Source of the DNA: Gemmatimonadota bacterium
GTDB lineage: Bacteria; Gemmatimonadota; Gemmatimonadetes; Gemmatimonadales; Gemmatimonadaceae
Assembly (NCBI GenBank): GCA_016714015.1
Contig: JADJNZ010000001.1
Location: forward strand, 558,001-622,000
Direction: 5' to 3'
DNA length: 64,000 bases
Positions within the stretch are counted from its first letter, which is position 1. Every line of letters begins with the position of its first letter. A program made the translations under genes and the position numbers. Below the pieces are notes generated by a model, which saw only the letters and a list, made by a program, of their open reading frames with translations, was not told the origin of the DNA and did no database searches. This document shows positions 27,364 through 35,763 of the stretch, piece by piece.

Positions 27364-28064
27364 GGCCGCGCGGCGACCTTGAGCGCCTCGACGACGGCGT
27401 AGTAGAAGGCGTTCACGCTCTGCGTCGCGCCGGAGACGAAGTCCACCTCTGGGCCCTGACGATCGACGACCTGGATCTGGAGGTGATCGATCCACGAGCA
27501 GGAGTACCGCGTGAGGCAGCGACTGATGTAGGCGTCGGCGATGCGACCGGCGCGGATGACGACGGTCGCTTCGATGCTGCCGTGCCGCGAGTCGCCCCAG
27601 CCGGTGTAAGTGCCGTCACGCCACTTGGAGGCCGCAGGGGCGGCGGGAGCGGTGACGGTGTCGGCGGGCGGAGGCGACGCGGGCGGTGCGTCCGGCGGCG
27701 GTGCCGCCGCGACAACGGGCGACGCGGCGGTCGGGACGGACTCGACGGGCGCCGTGGTCGCGACGGTGTCCGTGCGCGCCTTCGCCGTCGCGCGCGTCGC
27801 GCTCGCGGGGACGGCGGCCGCGACCGGGGCTTCGACCGGGACTTCGACCGGCGCGGCGCTCGGCGCAGCACTGGGCGCCGCCACCGGCGTGCTGGCCAAG
27901 GTGTCGGCGATCGGCCGCGGCACCAACACGGGCCGCTGCCGCGCCGCATCCTCCGCCTCGAGCCGCAGCGCCGCCGCGCGCGTGCGCGCGTGGCCGGCCG
28001 CGTAGATCGACACGACGGCGGCGGTGCCGAGGAGCAGGAGACGAGGCGAGGAGGCGTCGGACAT
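27360..28064 (-). CDS. membrane-anchored FMN-binding domain protein
   Basis: Product of 234 residues. An N-terminal hydrophobic segment (RLLLLGTAAVVSIYAAGHA) is followed by an Ala/Pro/Val-rich linker of about 100 residues. The C-terminal FMN-binding domain has DGTYTGWGDSRHGSIEATVV, GRIADAYI and VDFVSGATQSVNAFYYAVVE. SGAT is the consensus for covalent FMN attachment by ApbE, as in NqrC and RnfG. It is the first gene of the tight FMN-binding/ApbE/RnfD-like set, so it should be the flavinylated electron carrier of the module, on the outer side of the membrane. Confidence 0.85.
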   Translation of the reverse strand: MSDASSPRLLLLGTAAVVSIYAAGHARTRAAALRLEAEDAARQRPVLVPRPIADTLASTPVAAPSAAPSAAPVEVPVEAPVAAAVPASATRATAKARTDTVATTAPVESVPTAASPVVAAAPPPDAPPASPPPADTVTAPAAPAASKWRDGTYTGWGDSRHGSIEATVVIRAGRIADAYISRCLTRYSCSWIDHLQIQVVDRQGPEVDFVSGATQSVNAFYYAVVEALKVAARP

Positions 28065-28134
28065 CGTGAGTGGTCGAGAGGCCTACGCTGTCGCGCGACG
28101 GTCCGTTGAGCGCGCCAACAGGGGGACCGACGCA

Positions 28135-28168
28135 CGACGGCCCCCGCCCGCGTGGGCGGAGGCCGTCG
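28135..28168 (-). terminator. hairpin after the FecR-type gene
   Basis: CGACGGCC-C-CCGCCC, loop GCGT, GGGCGG-A-GGCCGTCG: 14 paired bases with one mismatch pair, about 16 bp past the stop at 28184. It separates the FecR-type gene from the flavin module. No strong U-run is present. Confidence 0.55.
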
Positions 28169-28183
28169 GCGCGCGCGGCGGTC

Positions 28184-29434
28184 TCAGGGCTTCTTCTTCG
28201 CCGCGTCGCGGAACGTCATCCGCTCCTTGTCCCACTCGAACCGGAGCTCGGCGCCGCGCTCCATGCCGGCGATCGCCGCCTGCGACGAGTCGATCGGCAC
28301 CTCGAGCGAGACCATGCGATCGAGCACCACGCTGTCGCGGATGGCGATGTCGAGCGCGTACCAGCGATAGAGCGTCTTCATCGCGTCGCGCACCGAGACC
28401 TCCTTCACGACGAGCTTGCCGTCGAGCCAGCTGAACGCCGTCGCGGCCTCGTCGGCGGTCGCGTCGCGCAGCGTCGAGTCGCGGCCGATGACGATCGTCT
28501 CGCCCGCCTTCAGCGCCCGCTCGGTCTTGCCGATCTTCACGCCCACGCCGTCCGAGCGCGCCTGCACGAGGGCGAACGGCTCGTCGGCGAAGTCGCGCAC
28601 CGCGAGCTCACCGGCCGCCGCCGTCACCGCCGCGCCACCGGCGCGCATCTCGAACGGGAGCGTGCTCCCCTTCCCGATCGTCACCGCCGCGGTGCCGGTG
28701 ACGAGCGCCGTCCGGTGCTCGCGTCCGAAGTTCGCCACGCGGATCAGCCGGCTGTCGGCGCCGAGGCGCACGACGCTGCTGTCGGCGAGGGCGAAGGTGC
28801 CGAGCTGGCCGGGGCGCGAGTTCACGGTCGGCGCGTTGCTCGCCTGGAGCAGCGAGGTGACGAGCGACGCCTGCGACGACTGCATCACCGAGCCATACGC
28901 GAAGTAGAGCGCGACCGCGCCGACGACGGCGAGGGCGGCCGGCACCTTCCAGTTGCGGGGCTTGGCGACCCCGGCGATGTGGCCGGCGGCCTCGTGCGCG
29001 AGATGCGCGCGGCGCTCCTTCGCGGCGGTCGCCGGGTCCACCACCGGCTGGTGGAGGGCCGTGGCGATCTCGGCCCAGAGCTGGTCGGCGGTGGGGGCCG
29101 CATGGCTCTCGAGCGGCTTCACGCCCTCGGTCTTCTCGAAGCGGTGCACGGCCGCGAGCCGCGACCGGATCGCGCGCGCCCGGTTGCGCAGCTCCTCATT
29201 GATGAAGCCCTCGATCTCGCCGCTGCTCTTGAACGCGGCGCGCTCGTCCCAGACGGCGCGGACGACGCCGGCCACGAGGCGCGGCGCCGCGGCCTTCTCG
29301 TCGGTGAGGCGTTCATGCGCGCGCTCGACGAGCACGTCGAAGTGCGAACGGAAGATCCGCTCGAGTGCGGACTCATCGCCCTTGTTGAGGGCGGCGATGG
29401 TCTCGGCATCGATCGCAGCGAAAGGGGTGGGCAT
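28184..29434 (-). CDS. fusion of a sigma-factor-like N-terminus with a FecR-type domain
   Basis: Membrane protein of 416 residues. Residues 1-110 resemble region 2 of an ECF sigma factor (IAALNKGDESALERIFRSHF, then VVRAVWDERAAF). A transmembrane helix follows at about 166-186 (WKVPAALAVVGAVALYFAYG), then a FecR-like domain (GQLGTFALADSSVVRLGADS, TALVTGTAAVTIG, GGAAVTAAAGELAVRDF) and a C-terminal STN/DUF4974-like part (FSWLDGKLVVKEVSVRDAMK). FecR proteins normally hold a separate sigma factor at the membrane. Here the sigma-like part is joined directly and lacks a visible region 4, so it cannot be a complete sigma factor. Confidence 0.75.
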   Translation of the reverse strand: MPTPFAAIDAETIAALNKGDESALERIFRSHFDVLVERAHERLTDEKAAAPRLVAGVVRAVWDERAAFKSSGEIEGFINEELRNRARAIRSRLAAVHRFEKTEGVKPLESHAAPTADQLWAEIATALHQPVVDPATAAKERRAHLAHEAAGHIAGVAKPRNWKVPAALAVVGAVALYFAYGSVMQSSQASLVTSLLQASNAPTVNSRPGQLGTFALADSSVVRLGADSRLIRVANFGREHRTALVTGTAAVTIGKGSTLPFEMRAGGAAVTAAAGELAVRDFADEPFALVQARSDGVGVKIGKTERALKAGETIVIGRDSTLRDATADEAATAFSWLDGKLVVKEVSVRDAMKTLYRWYALDIAIRDSVVLDRMVSLEVPIDSSQAAIAGMERGAELRFEWDKERMTFRDAAKKKP

Positions 29435-29611
29435 CCACGGCTCCTGGCGACAAGGGGGAAAGAGCGGGCCGACGGGGATTTGCGCCCCTCGACTCCGCAT
29501 ACGATAGGGCGGGTCGGGGTTTCCCGCATCCATCCACCCCCCGACGGGGTGTCAGGGAACCTCCTCCGCGGCCTACCCGGAGCCCGGTCCCCCGGCTACA
29601 TTTCCCGGTTC

Positions 29612-29685
<74 letters not shown>

Positions 29686-29778
29686 TGCTCCCGTTCCTCA
29701 CCCGGGCCAGCCCCCGACTCCCCTCCCGCGCCCCCTGTCGCGCGGGCCGGCGGCCCTGAGCACCTCCCCCTCCCTCGC

Positions 29779-31035
29779 GTGGACCTCGTCTCCCTCCGCC
29801 GTCAGTCCGCGGCCGAGCTGCACCGACTGGCCGACGAACTCGGCGTCACCGCCCACGCCGAGCTGCGTGGGCCGGAACTGCTCGTGCCCATCGAGCTGGC
29901 CCTGCTCGCGCGGGGCGACACCCTCGTCGCCGAGGGGACGCTCGAGCTGGTGCCCGAGGGCCACGGCTTCCTGCGCAGCCCCGACCACTCGTACCTCGCT
30001 GGGAGCGACGACATCTACGTCTCGCAGACGCAGGTGCGGCGCTACGGCGTGAAGACCGGCGACACCATCCGCGGCCCCGTCCGCCCGGCGAAGCACTGGG
30101 AGAAGTTCCTCGCGCTGCTGGAACTGGAGTCGGTGAACGGCCAGCCGCCGGAGGCGATCAAGGGGCGCGTGACGTTCGACGCGCTGCGGCCGCGCTATCC
30201 CGACCAGCGCATCCGCCTCGAGTCCAAGAGCGGCGGACTCTCCATGCGCCTCGCCGACCTCATCGCCCCGCTCGGCAAGGGACAGCGCGGGCTCATCGTC
30301 GCGCCGCCGCGCGCGGGCAAGACGATCCTCCTCCAGCGGATGGCGAACGCGATCGCCGAGAACCACCCGGAGATCAAGCTCATCGTGCTGCTCATCGACG
30401 AGCGCCCCGAGGAGGTCACCGACTTCATGGCGAGCTGCCCCACCGCCGAGGTGATCGCGTCGACGTTCGACGAGCACGCCAAGCGGCATGTGCAGGTGGC
30501 CGACATGGTGATCGAGAAGGCGAAGCGGCTCGTGGAATCGAAGCAGGACGTGGTGATCCTCCTCGACTCGATCACGCGCCTCGCGCGCGCGCACAACACG
30601 ATGACGCCCATGTCCGGCAAGATCCTCTCGGGCGGCGTGGACGCGAAGGCCCTCGAGAAGCCCAAGCGCTTCTTCGGCGCGGCGCGGCGCATCGACGGCG
30701 GCGGCTCGCTCACCATCGTCGCCACCGCGCTCGTGAGCACCGGCTCGCGCATGGACGAGGTGATCTTCGAGGAGTTCAAGGGCACCGGCAACATGGAGAT
30801 CGTGCTCGACCGCGACATCGCGAACCGCCGCATCTACCCGGCCTTCGAGATCGGCAAGTCGGGGACGCGCAAGGAGGAACTCCTCCTGACGGAGAAGGAG
30901 CGGAACCGCATCTTCCTCCTGCGCCACTTCGTGGGCGACATGGCCCCCGACGAGGCGACGAACTTCGTGATCCGCCGGTTGCAACAGACGGCGACCAACG
31001 AGGAGTTCTTCCAGCGGATGGCGGAGGGCGCGTGA
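29779..31035 (+). CDS. rho: transcription termination factor Rho
   Basis: Hexameric RNA helicase of 418 residues that ends transcription at Rho-dependent sites. Starts with GTG at 29779. The N-terminal Rho domain (LRRQSAAELHRLADELGV), the RNA-binding cold-shock fold (GHGFLRSPDHSYLAGSDDIY, VSQTQVRRYGVKTGD), Walker A GLIVAPPRAGKT, Walker B VVILLDSITRLARAHN and the R-loop region are all present. Length and order match the family. It is the first gene of a rho-ruvX-mltG run. Confidence 0.97.
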   Translation: MDLVSLRRQSAAELHRLADELGVTAHAELRGPELLVPIELALLARGDTLVAEGTLELVPEGHGFLRSPDHSYLAGSDDIYVSQTQVRRYGVKTGDTIRGPVRPAKHWEKFLALLELESVNGQPPEAIKGRVTFDALRPRYPDQRIRLESKSGGLSMRLADLIAPLGKGQRGLIVAPPRAGKTILLQRMANAIAENHPEIKLIVLLIDERPEEVTDFMASCPTAEVIASTFDEHAKRHVQVADMVIEKAKRLVESKQDVVILLDSITRLARAHNTMTPMSGKILSGGVDAKALEKPKRFFGAARRIDGGGSLTIVATALVSTGSRMDEVIFEEFKGTGNMEIVLDRDIANRRIYPAFEIGKSGTRKEELLLTEKERNRIFLLRHFVGDMAPDEATNFVIRRLQQTATNEEFFQRMAEGA

Positions 31036-31487
31036 TGGCGAGCGGCGCGGCGACGCGGCAGCGGCGATGGATGGCGGTCGACCTGGGCGACCGTCGCGTG
31101 GGGATCGCGGTGAGCGATTCCCTCGGCATGATCGCGTCGCCCGCGGGCCATGTCGAACGCCGCGCCGGCAAGCGTCCGCCGCTCACCGCCCTCCTCGCCC
31201 GCGCCACCGAACTCGGCGCCGAGGGCTTCGTCATCGGGTTGCCGCTCGACGAGCAGGGCGAGGACACGCCCCGCGCCGCCGAGGCGCGACGCCTCGGCGT
31301 GGAGCTCGGCGCGCGCACCGGGCACCCGGTGGAGATGGTGGACGAGCGCTTCAGCACCGCGGCGGCGCTCCGCGCCATCAAGGAGATGGAAGGCTCCACG
31401 CGGGGACGGAAGGGTGACGTCGATGCGCTCGCCGCGGCGATCCTCCTGCGCACCGCCCTCGAGATGATGGATTCGCGTGATGGCTAA
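31035..31487 (+). CDS. ruvX: Holliday junction resolvase-like RNase RuvX (YqgF)
   Basis: RNase H-fold nuclease of 150 residues, implicated in pre-16S rRNA processing and in Holliday junction resolution. Key features are MAVDLGDRRVGIAVSD (first Asp), GFVIGLPLDEQGED, VEMVDERFSTAAALRAIKEM and KGDVDALAAAILL (last Asp). The ATG at 31035 shares its A with the rho stop (TGATG); a GTG one codon earlier is the alternative. It overlaps mltG at its end. Confidence 0.93.
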   Translation: MASGAATRQRRWMAVDLGDRRVGIAVSDSLGMIASPAGHVERRAGKRPPLTALLARATELGAEGFVIGLPLDEQGEDTPRAAEARRLGVELGARTGHPVEMVDERFSTAAALRAIKEMEGSTRGRKGDVDALAAAILLRTALEMMDSRDG

Positions 31488-32607
31488 GCTCCGGGTGAAT
31501 CGGGTGCTCATCGGCTCGGCGGTCATCGTCGTGCTGCTGTTGCCGTTCGTGCCGTTGCTGCTCGACCTCATGGGCAACCGCGACCAGACGCGCGTGACGC
31601 TCACCATCCGCCAGGGCTCGCCCTTCCGCGAGGCGGCGGACTCGCTCGCGGCGCACGGCATCGTCGACCATCCGCGCGCGTTCGGGTTCTACGCCTCCAA
31701 GCGGGGGCTCGACCGCTCCATCCGCTACGGCACCTATCTCATCCGGCGCGGCTCGAGCTGGAACGAGGTGCTCCTCGCCCTGCGCGAGGGCAAGGGCATC
31801 ATGAACCGCGTGACCATCCCCGAAGGGTGGCCGCTCTGGGACATCATCCCCGCCATCGCGAAGGGGCTCGAGATCCCCGCGGAGTCGCTCGAGGTCGCGG
31901 TGCGCGACACGCTGTTGCTGCAGCGCGTGGAGGCGCCGCTCGGGACCGAGACGCTCGAGGGCTATCTCTTCCCCGACACCTACGACTTCCCCGGCGGGAC
32001 GACGGCGCACCAGGCGGTGGAGCTGATGGTGAACCGCTTCCTGCAGGTGTGGAAGCCGGACTGGAACGCGCGGCTCGCCGAGCTGAAGATGTCACGGCAC
32101 CAGCTCCTCACGCTCGCGTCGATCGTGGAGAAGGAGGTCCGCCGCGGCGAGGAGCGTCCGCTCGTGGCGGCGGTCTACTCCAACCGCCTGCGCATCCGCA
32201 TGCCGCTGCAGGCGGACCCCACGGTGCAGTACGCGCAGAAGAAGCGCCCGGGGCGCGTGCTCTACCGCGACCTCAAGGTGGAGTCGCCGTACAACACCTA
32301 TCGCCGCGTGGGACTGCCGCCGGGCCCCATCGCGTCACCCGGCGCGTCGAGCATCGAGGCGTCGCTCTTCCCGGCGAACGTGCCGTACAAGTTCTTCGTC
32401 GCGCGCCCCGACGGGCGGCACGAGTTCCGTACGACCTACCGCGAGCATCTCGCGGCGATCGCGATGGTGCGCTCCATGCCCCGCCCCGACTCGGCCGAGC
32501 GCGCGCGACGGGCGCAGGCGGATGTGGACTCGGCGTTGCGGGTGCTCGGCTTGCCGCGTTCGGCGTACGACTCGCTCGCGCAGGTGCGGCCGCCCTCGCC
32601 CGAGTAG
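31480..32607 (+). CDS. mltG: endolytic murein transglycosylase MltG
   Basis: Inner-membrane enzyme that cuts nascent peptidoglycan glycan strands. The product of 375 residues has one N-terminal transmembrane helix (IGSAVIVVLLLPFVPLLLDL), a LysM-like part (TRVTLTIRQGSPFREAADSL) and the YceG domain. The catalytic glutamate is in ASIVEKEVRRGEERPLVAAV, followed by YSNRLRIRMPLQADPTVQYA and YNTYRRVGLPPGPIASPG. The ATG at 31480 lies inside the ruvX end, so the two are coupled. A family C repeat follows its stop by 37 bp. Confidence 0.94.
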   Translation: MAKLRVNRVLIGSAVIVVLLLPFVPLLLDLMGNRDQTRVTLTIRQGSPFREAADSLAAHGIVDHPRAFGFYASKRGLDRSIRYGTYLIRRGSSWNEVLLALREGKGIMNRVTIPEGWPLWDIIPAIAKGLEIPAESLEVAVRDTLLLQRVEAPLGTETLEGYLFPDTYDFPGGTTAHQAVELMVNRFLQVWKPDWNARLAELKMSRHQLLTLASIVEKEVRRGEERPLVAAVYSNRLRIRMPLQADPTVQYAQKKRPGRVLYRDLKVESPYNTYRRVGLPPGPIASPGASSIEASLFPANVPYKFFVARPDGRHEFRTTYREHLAAIAMVRSMPRPDSAERARRAQADVDSALRVLGLPRSAYDSLAQVRPPSPE

Positions 32608-32644
32608 CGCCCGCAGGCGCCCCCAAGCGGTACGGCAACGGCGT

Positions 32645-32750
32645 TCACCACAGAGGGCACAGAGGGCACAGAGAACGGCGGAGCACTGCCTTTTCTCTTG
32701 AAAAGCACCTCTCCGCAGTTCTCTGTGTGCTCTGTGCCCTCTGTGGTGAT
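32645..32750. repeat. family C intergenic inverted repeat, copy C2
   Basis: Arms 32645-32684 and 32711-32750 are near-perfect complements (TTCACCACAGAGGGCACAG... and ...CTCTGTGCCCTCTGTGGTGA) with a 26-bp centre. Shorter centre than copy C1. It sits between convergent mltG and aroH and can form a hairpin of about 40 bp. Confidence 0.8.
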
Positions 32751-32833
32751 CGGTTGCCGTTCCCTGCTGGATCCCGGCCAGGAGCGCGACGCCGTCACCG
32801 GCGTGCCATCGTCTCCAGGGCCCTCGTGCCGCG

Positions 32834-33226
32834 TCAGTCGGCGAGCAGATCCGCGCGGAGCAGCACCGCGTCGCGCAGGTAGACGTGCCGGATCTCGCTC
32901 CGCAGCCGCCGCGTCTCGGCGTGGATCATCACGCGGATGCAGCGCGGCAGCGCCCCGGTCACCGGCAGCTCCTGCGCGCAGAGCAGCGGGATGTCGTTCC
33001 ACCCGAAGAGCCGCGCCGCATGCGCCGGGAACTCGCTCACCAGGTCGTGCGTCGCGGTGAAGACCGCCGAGACGACGTCGGCGGGGACGATGTCGTTGTC
33101 GTTGAGGATCGCCTCGAGCAGCTCGGTGACCGCCTCGCGGATGAGCTCGGGCTCGTCGGCGGTGACGGTGGTCGCGCCACGGACGGCGCGGACGGAGCGG
33201 AGGCGGAGGGGAGCTGACACGAACAC
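32834..33226 (-). CDS. aroH: chorismate mutase, AroH type
   Basis: Small trimeric-type enzyme of 130 residues that converts chorismate to prephenate for Phe/Tyr synthesis. The AroH signature is clear: VRAVRGATTVTADEPELIRE, AVFTATHDLVSEFPAHAARL, NDIPLLCAQELPVTGALPRC and IRVMIH. The start is GTG at 33226, with another GTG two codons later. Length matches Bacillus AroH. A family B repeat lies immediately upstream. Confidence 0.92.
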   Translation of the reverse strand: MFVSAPLRLRSVRAVRGATTVTADEPELIREAVTELLEAILNDNDIVPADVVSAVFTATHDLVSEFPAHAARLFGWNDIPLLCAQELPVTGALPRCIRVMIHAETRRLRSEIRHVYLRDAVLLRADLLAD

Positions 33227-33258
33227 AATAGTGTCGCGCGTTCCCGCCGATGTCCATG

Positions 33259-33420
33259 CGAAGGAGCGAGGAGCGAGGGGAAGGGAAAGGAAGAAGAGAA
33301 AGGGGGGGGGAGCGGTGAGGGAGAGGGGAAAGGGGGAGGGCGCTTCCCCTGCTCGCTTCCCCTTCGGCTTCCCGCTTCCCCTTGGTCCTTTCTCTTTCCC
33401 TCGCTCCTCGCTCCTTCGCT
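33259..33420. repeat. family B intergenic inverted repeat, copy B1
   Basis: Left arm starts CGAAGGAGCGAGGAGCGAGG and the right arm ends CCCTCGCTCCTCGCTCCTTCG. Purine-rich sequence with runs of G (GGGGGGGG) fills the left half and pyrimidine-rich sequence the right half. It lies between divergent aroH and rlmI and therefore spans both promoter regions. Confidence 0.8.
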
Positions 33421-33440
33421 CCGCCGCCTAGATTCAAGGG

Positions 33441-34610
33441 ATGAGGAATACGGGTATCATCTCGTTGCGCGGTGCGCGACGCTGGGCTCAGGGCCATCCC
33501 TGGGTCTTCCGCTCCGACGTCGTCGGCACGCCTGACGCTGCGCCGGGGGCGATCAGCGTCACCGACCAGCAGGGGCGCCCGGTGGGGACGGCACTCTGGA
33601 GTCCCGGCTCGGAGATCTCGTTGCGCTTCGTGTCGCGGCAGCTCGGCACGCGGCTCGACCTCGCCTGGTGGCGCGAGCGGATCGGCGCGGCGATCGCGCG
33701 GCGCGGCGGGCTGCTCGACGGCGAGACCAATGCGTGCCGCTACGTGCATGGCGAAGGCGATGGCCTCCCCTCGCTCGTCGTGGATCGCTTCGACCGCTGG
33801 CTCGTCGTCCAGCTCCTCTCGGCGGGGCTCGAGGCGTATCGCGCCGAGATCGTCGAGGCGCTGGTGCAGCTCGTGCAGCCGGAGGGGATCCTCGCGCGCA
33901 ACGACGCGAGCGTCCGCGGCCGCGAGGGGCTGGGGCGCGACGTGGAGCTGCTGCACGGCACCGTCCCCGACACGATCGAGGTGCGGGAGCACGGGGTGAA
34001 GTACCTCGCGGCGCCGCGGACGGGGCAGAAGACGGGGGCCTTCCTCGACCAGCGCGAGGCGCGGGTGCTCGCGGCGAGCGTCGCGCGGGGCCGCGCGCTC
34101 GATGTCTTCAGCTACCACGGCTCGTTCGCCCTGCATCTCGCGCGGCGCGCGGAGACGGTGACCGCGGTGGACGCCTCCGGCGCGGCGATCGCGCGCGCGG
34201 CGGAGAACGCGGCGCTCAACGGCCTCACCAACATCACCGGTGTGGAGGCGGACGCGTTCGACTTCCTGCGCGCCGAGGAGGGGCGCGGGGCGCGGTACGA
34301 GACGATCGTGCTCGACCCGCCGGCCTTCGCGAAGAACCGCGGGTCGATCGACGGCGCCCTGCGCGGCTACAAGGACATCAACCTGCGCGCGATGCGCCTC
34401 CTCGCGCCGGGCGGGATGCTCTACACGGCGAGCTGCTCGTATCACGTCGGGAAGGCGCAGTTCCTCGCGATGCTCGGCGAGGCGGCGGCTGACAGCGGGC
34501 GGCGCATGATCCTGAGGCAGATCACGGGGCAGCCGGTGGATCATCCGGAGGTGGTCACCATTCCGGAGACGGGATATCTGAAGGGGGCGCTGCTCGAAGC
34601 TGGGGAGTGA
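33441..34610 (+). CDS. rlmI: RlmI-type 23S rRNA (cytosine) methyltransferase
   Basis: Class I SAM methyltransferase of 389 residues, predicted to make m5C in 23S rRNA. An N-terminal PUA domain (RGARRWAQGHPWVFRSDVVG, GTALWSPGSEISLRF) is followed by the central EEHEAD-like region (YVHGEGDGLPSLVVDRFDRW). The methyltransferase domain has motif I ALDVFSYHGSFALHLA, acidic loop VTAVDASGAAI, motif IV IVLDPPAFAKNRGS and the SCSYHV motif. Family B repeats flank it on both sides, the right one starting at its stop. Confidence 0.9.
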   Translation: MRNTGIISLRGARRWAQGHPWVFRSDVVGTPDAAPGAISVTDQQGRPVGTALWSPGSEISLRFVSRQLGTRLDLAWWRERIGAAIARRGGLLDGETNACRYVHGEGDGLPSLVVDRFDRWLVVQLLSAGLEAYRAEIVEALVQLVQPEGILARNDASVRGREGLGRDVELLHGTVPDTIEVREHGVKYLAAPRTGQKTGAFLDQREARVLAASVARGRALDVFSYHGSFALHLARRAETVTAVDASGAAIARAAENAALNGLTNITGVEADAFDFLRAEEGRGARYETIVLDPPAFAKNRGSIDGALRGYKDINLRAMRLLAPGGMLYTASCSYHVGKAQFLAMLGEAAADSGRRMILRQITGQPVDHPEVVTIPETGYLKGALLEAGE

Positions 34611-34761
34611 AGGAGCGAGGAGCGAGGGGAAGAGGAAATCGAGAGAGGGAAAGGGAGAGGGGCGAGCGGCCAAGTGCGAGAGGGAGGGCCCTTCACCTCA
34701 GCGCTTGGACTTGGCCCCTTTCCTTCGCCCCTTCCCCTTCCCCTCGCTCCTCGCTCCTTCG
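34608..34761. repeat. family B intergenic inverted repeat, copy B2 (encodes the MutM tail)
   Basis: Arms GAAGGAGCGAGGAGCGAGG and CCCTCGCTCCTCGCTCCTTC enclose about 110 bp. The left arm overlaps the rlmI stop. The right arm is coding: on the minus strand it provides the last about 20 codons of mutM, giving the basic tail EGARSEGKGKGRRKGAKSKR. So one repeat separates two convergent genes and has been captured by one of them. Confidence 0.85.
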
Positions 34762-35552
34762 CGCTGACACGTCGGGCACAGGTAGGTCCCCCGCCCCGAT
34801 TGCGTGATGCGAATGATCGGCGCGCCGCACCGCATGCACGGCTCGCCGTCCCGATCGTAGACCTTGAACGGGATGGGGCGCGTGCCCTGGTGGTACCGGC
34901 CCGCGTTCACGTGACCGTCCGCGAGCGCGCCGCGGATCGCGACGAGGAGGCGCTTCACCTGCGCGAGGGAGAGGGCCTGCGCGGGGGTGGCGGGATCGAG
35001 CTTCGCTCGCCAGCAGGCTTCCTGCGCGTAGATGTTGCCGATGCCGGCCAGCAGGCGCTGATCGAGCAGGAGCGGCTTGATGGGGCCGCGCTTCGCCGAG
35101 AATCGCGCGTGGAGCCATTCCGCCGTCACCGCCGGGTCCTCGGGCTCGGGACCGAGGTCGAGGGCAGGAGGCTTGCCGGGCGCGTGATAGGTGATGGTGG
35201 CGAGCGCGCGCGGATCGGTGAGCGACGCGCGCCGGTCGGCGCCGCGGGTGGCCGACAGGTCGAAGGAGACGCGCGCGTGTTTCGGCAGCGCAGTGGCGGC
35301 CGCCGAGACGACCCAGTCCCCATCGAGCCGGAAATGCACGAGCAGCGTCGCCCCGTCGTCGAGATGGAGGAGCTGATGCTTCCCGCGCCGCGTGACGTCG
35401 GCGACGGCGCGCCCCACGCAGCGGCGCACGACGGCCGGCGTGAGCGTGCGCGCCTGCGCGCGGTGATGCGCGCGCAGCGCCGTGATGCGGCGACCGCGGA
35501 TGACGCGCCGGAGCTGGCGGACGGCGAACTCGACCTCGGGTAGTTCGGGCAT
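34698..35552 (-). CDS. mutM: formamidopyrimidine-DNA glycosylase (Fpg/MutM)
   Basis: DNA repair glycosylase/AP lyase of 284 residues that removes 8-oxoguanine and other oxidised purines. The N-terminus PELPEVEFAVRQLRRVIRG carries the catalytic proline and Glu. RRGKHQLLHLDDGATLLVHF contains the beta-hairpin Lys, and LDQRLLAGIGNIYAQEACWR is the helix-two-turn-helix. The zinc finger is CMRCG...YLCPTC. After the zinc finger the protein continues for about 20 basic residues encoded by repeat B2, which is not usual for the family. Repeat B3 lies upstream of its ATG. Confidence 0.94.
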   Translation of the reverse strand: MPELPEVEFAVRQLRRVIRGRRITALRAHHRAQARTLTPAVVRRCVGRAVADVTRRGKHQLLHLDDGATLLVHFRLDGDWVVSAAATALPKHARVSFDLSATRGADRRASLTDPRALATITYHAPGKPPALDLGPEPEDPAVTAEWLHARFSAKRGPIKPLLLDQRLLAGIGNIYAQEACWRAKLDPATPAQALSLAQVKRLLVAIRGALADGHVNAGRYHQGTRPIPFKVYDRDGEPCMRCGAPIIRITQSGRGTYLCPTCQREGARSEGKGKGRRKGAKSKR

Positions 35553-35570
35553 GAACGGAATAGTGCTGCA

Positions 35571-35729
35571 CGAAGGAGCGAGGAGCGAGGGAAAGGGAAA
35601 GGCTCGAGGGAAAGGGAGAAGGCGAAGTGGAAGCAGGAGGGAAGAGGACCCTCTCGCTCTCCCCTTCCTCTCTCCCCTCCCCCTTCCCCTCTGCATCCTC
35701 GCTCCTTCCCCTCGCTCCTCGCTCCTTCG
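35571..35729. repeat. family B intergenic inverted repeat, copy B3
   Basis: Arms CGAAGGAGCGAGGAGCGAGG and CCTCGCTCCTCGCTCCTTCG enclose about 120 bp of purine-rich then pyrimidine-rich sequence. It lies between divergent mutM (start 35552) and the methyltransferase-like gene (start 35764), so both transcripts must start inside or beside it. Confidence 0.82.
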
Positions 35730-35763
35730 TACCGTTACCTTGCAACGTCCCCCACCCTCCCCC

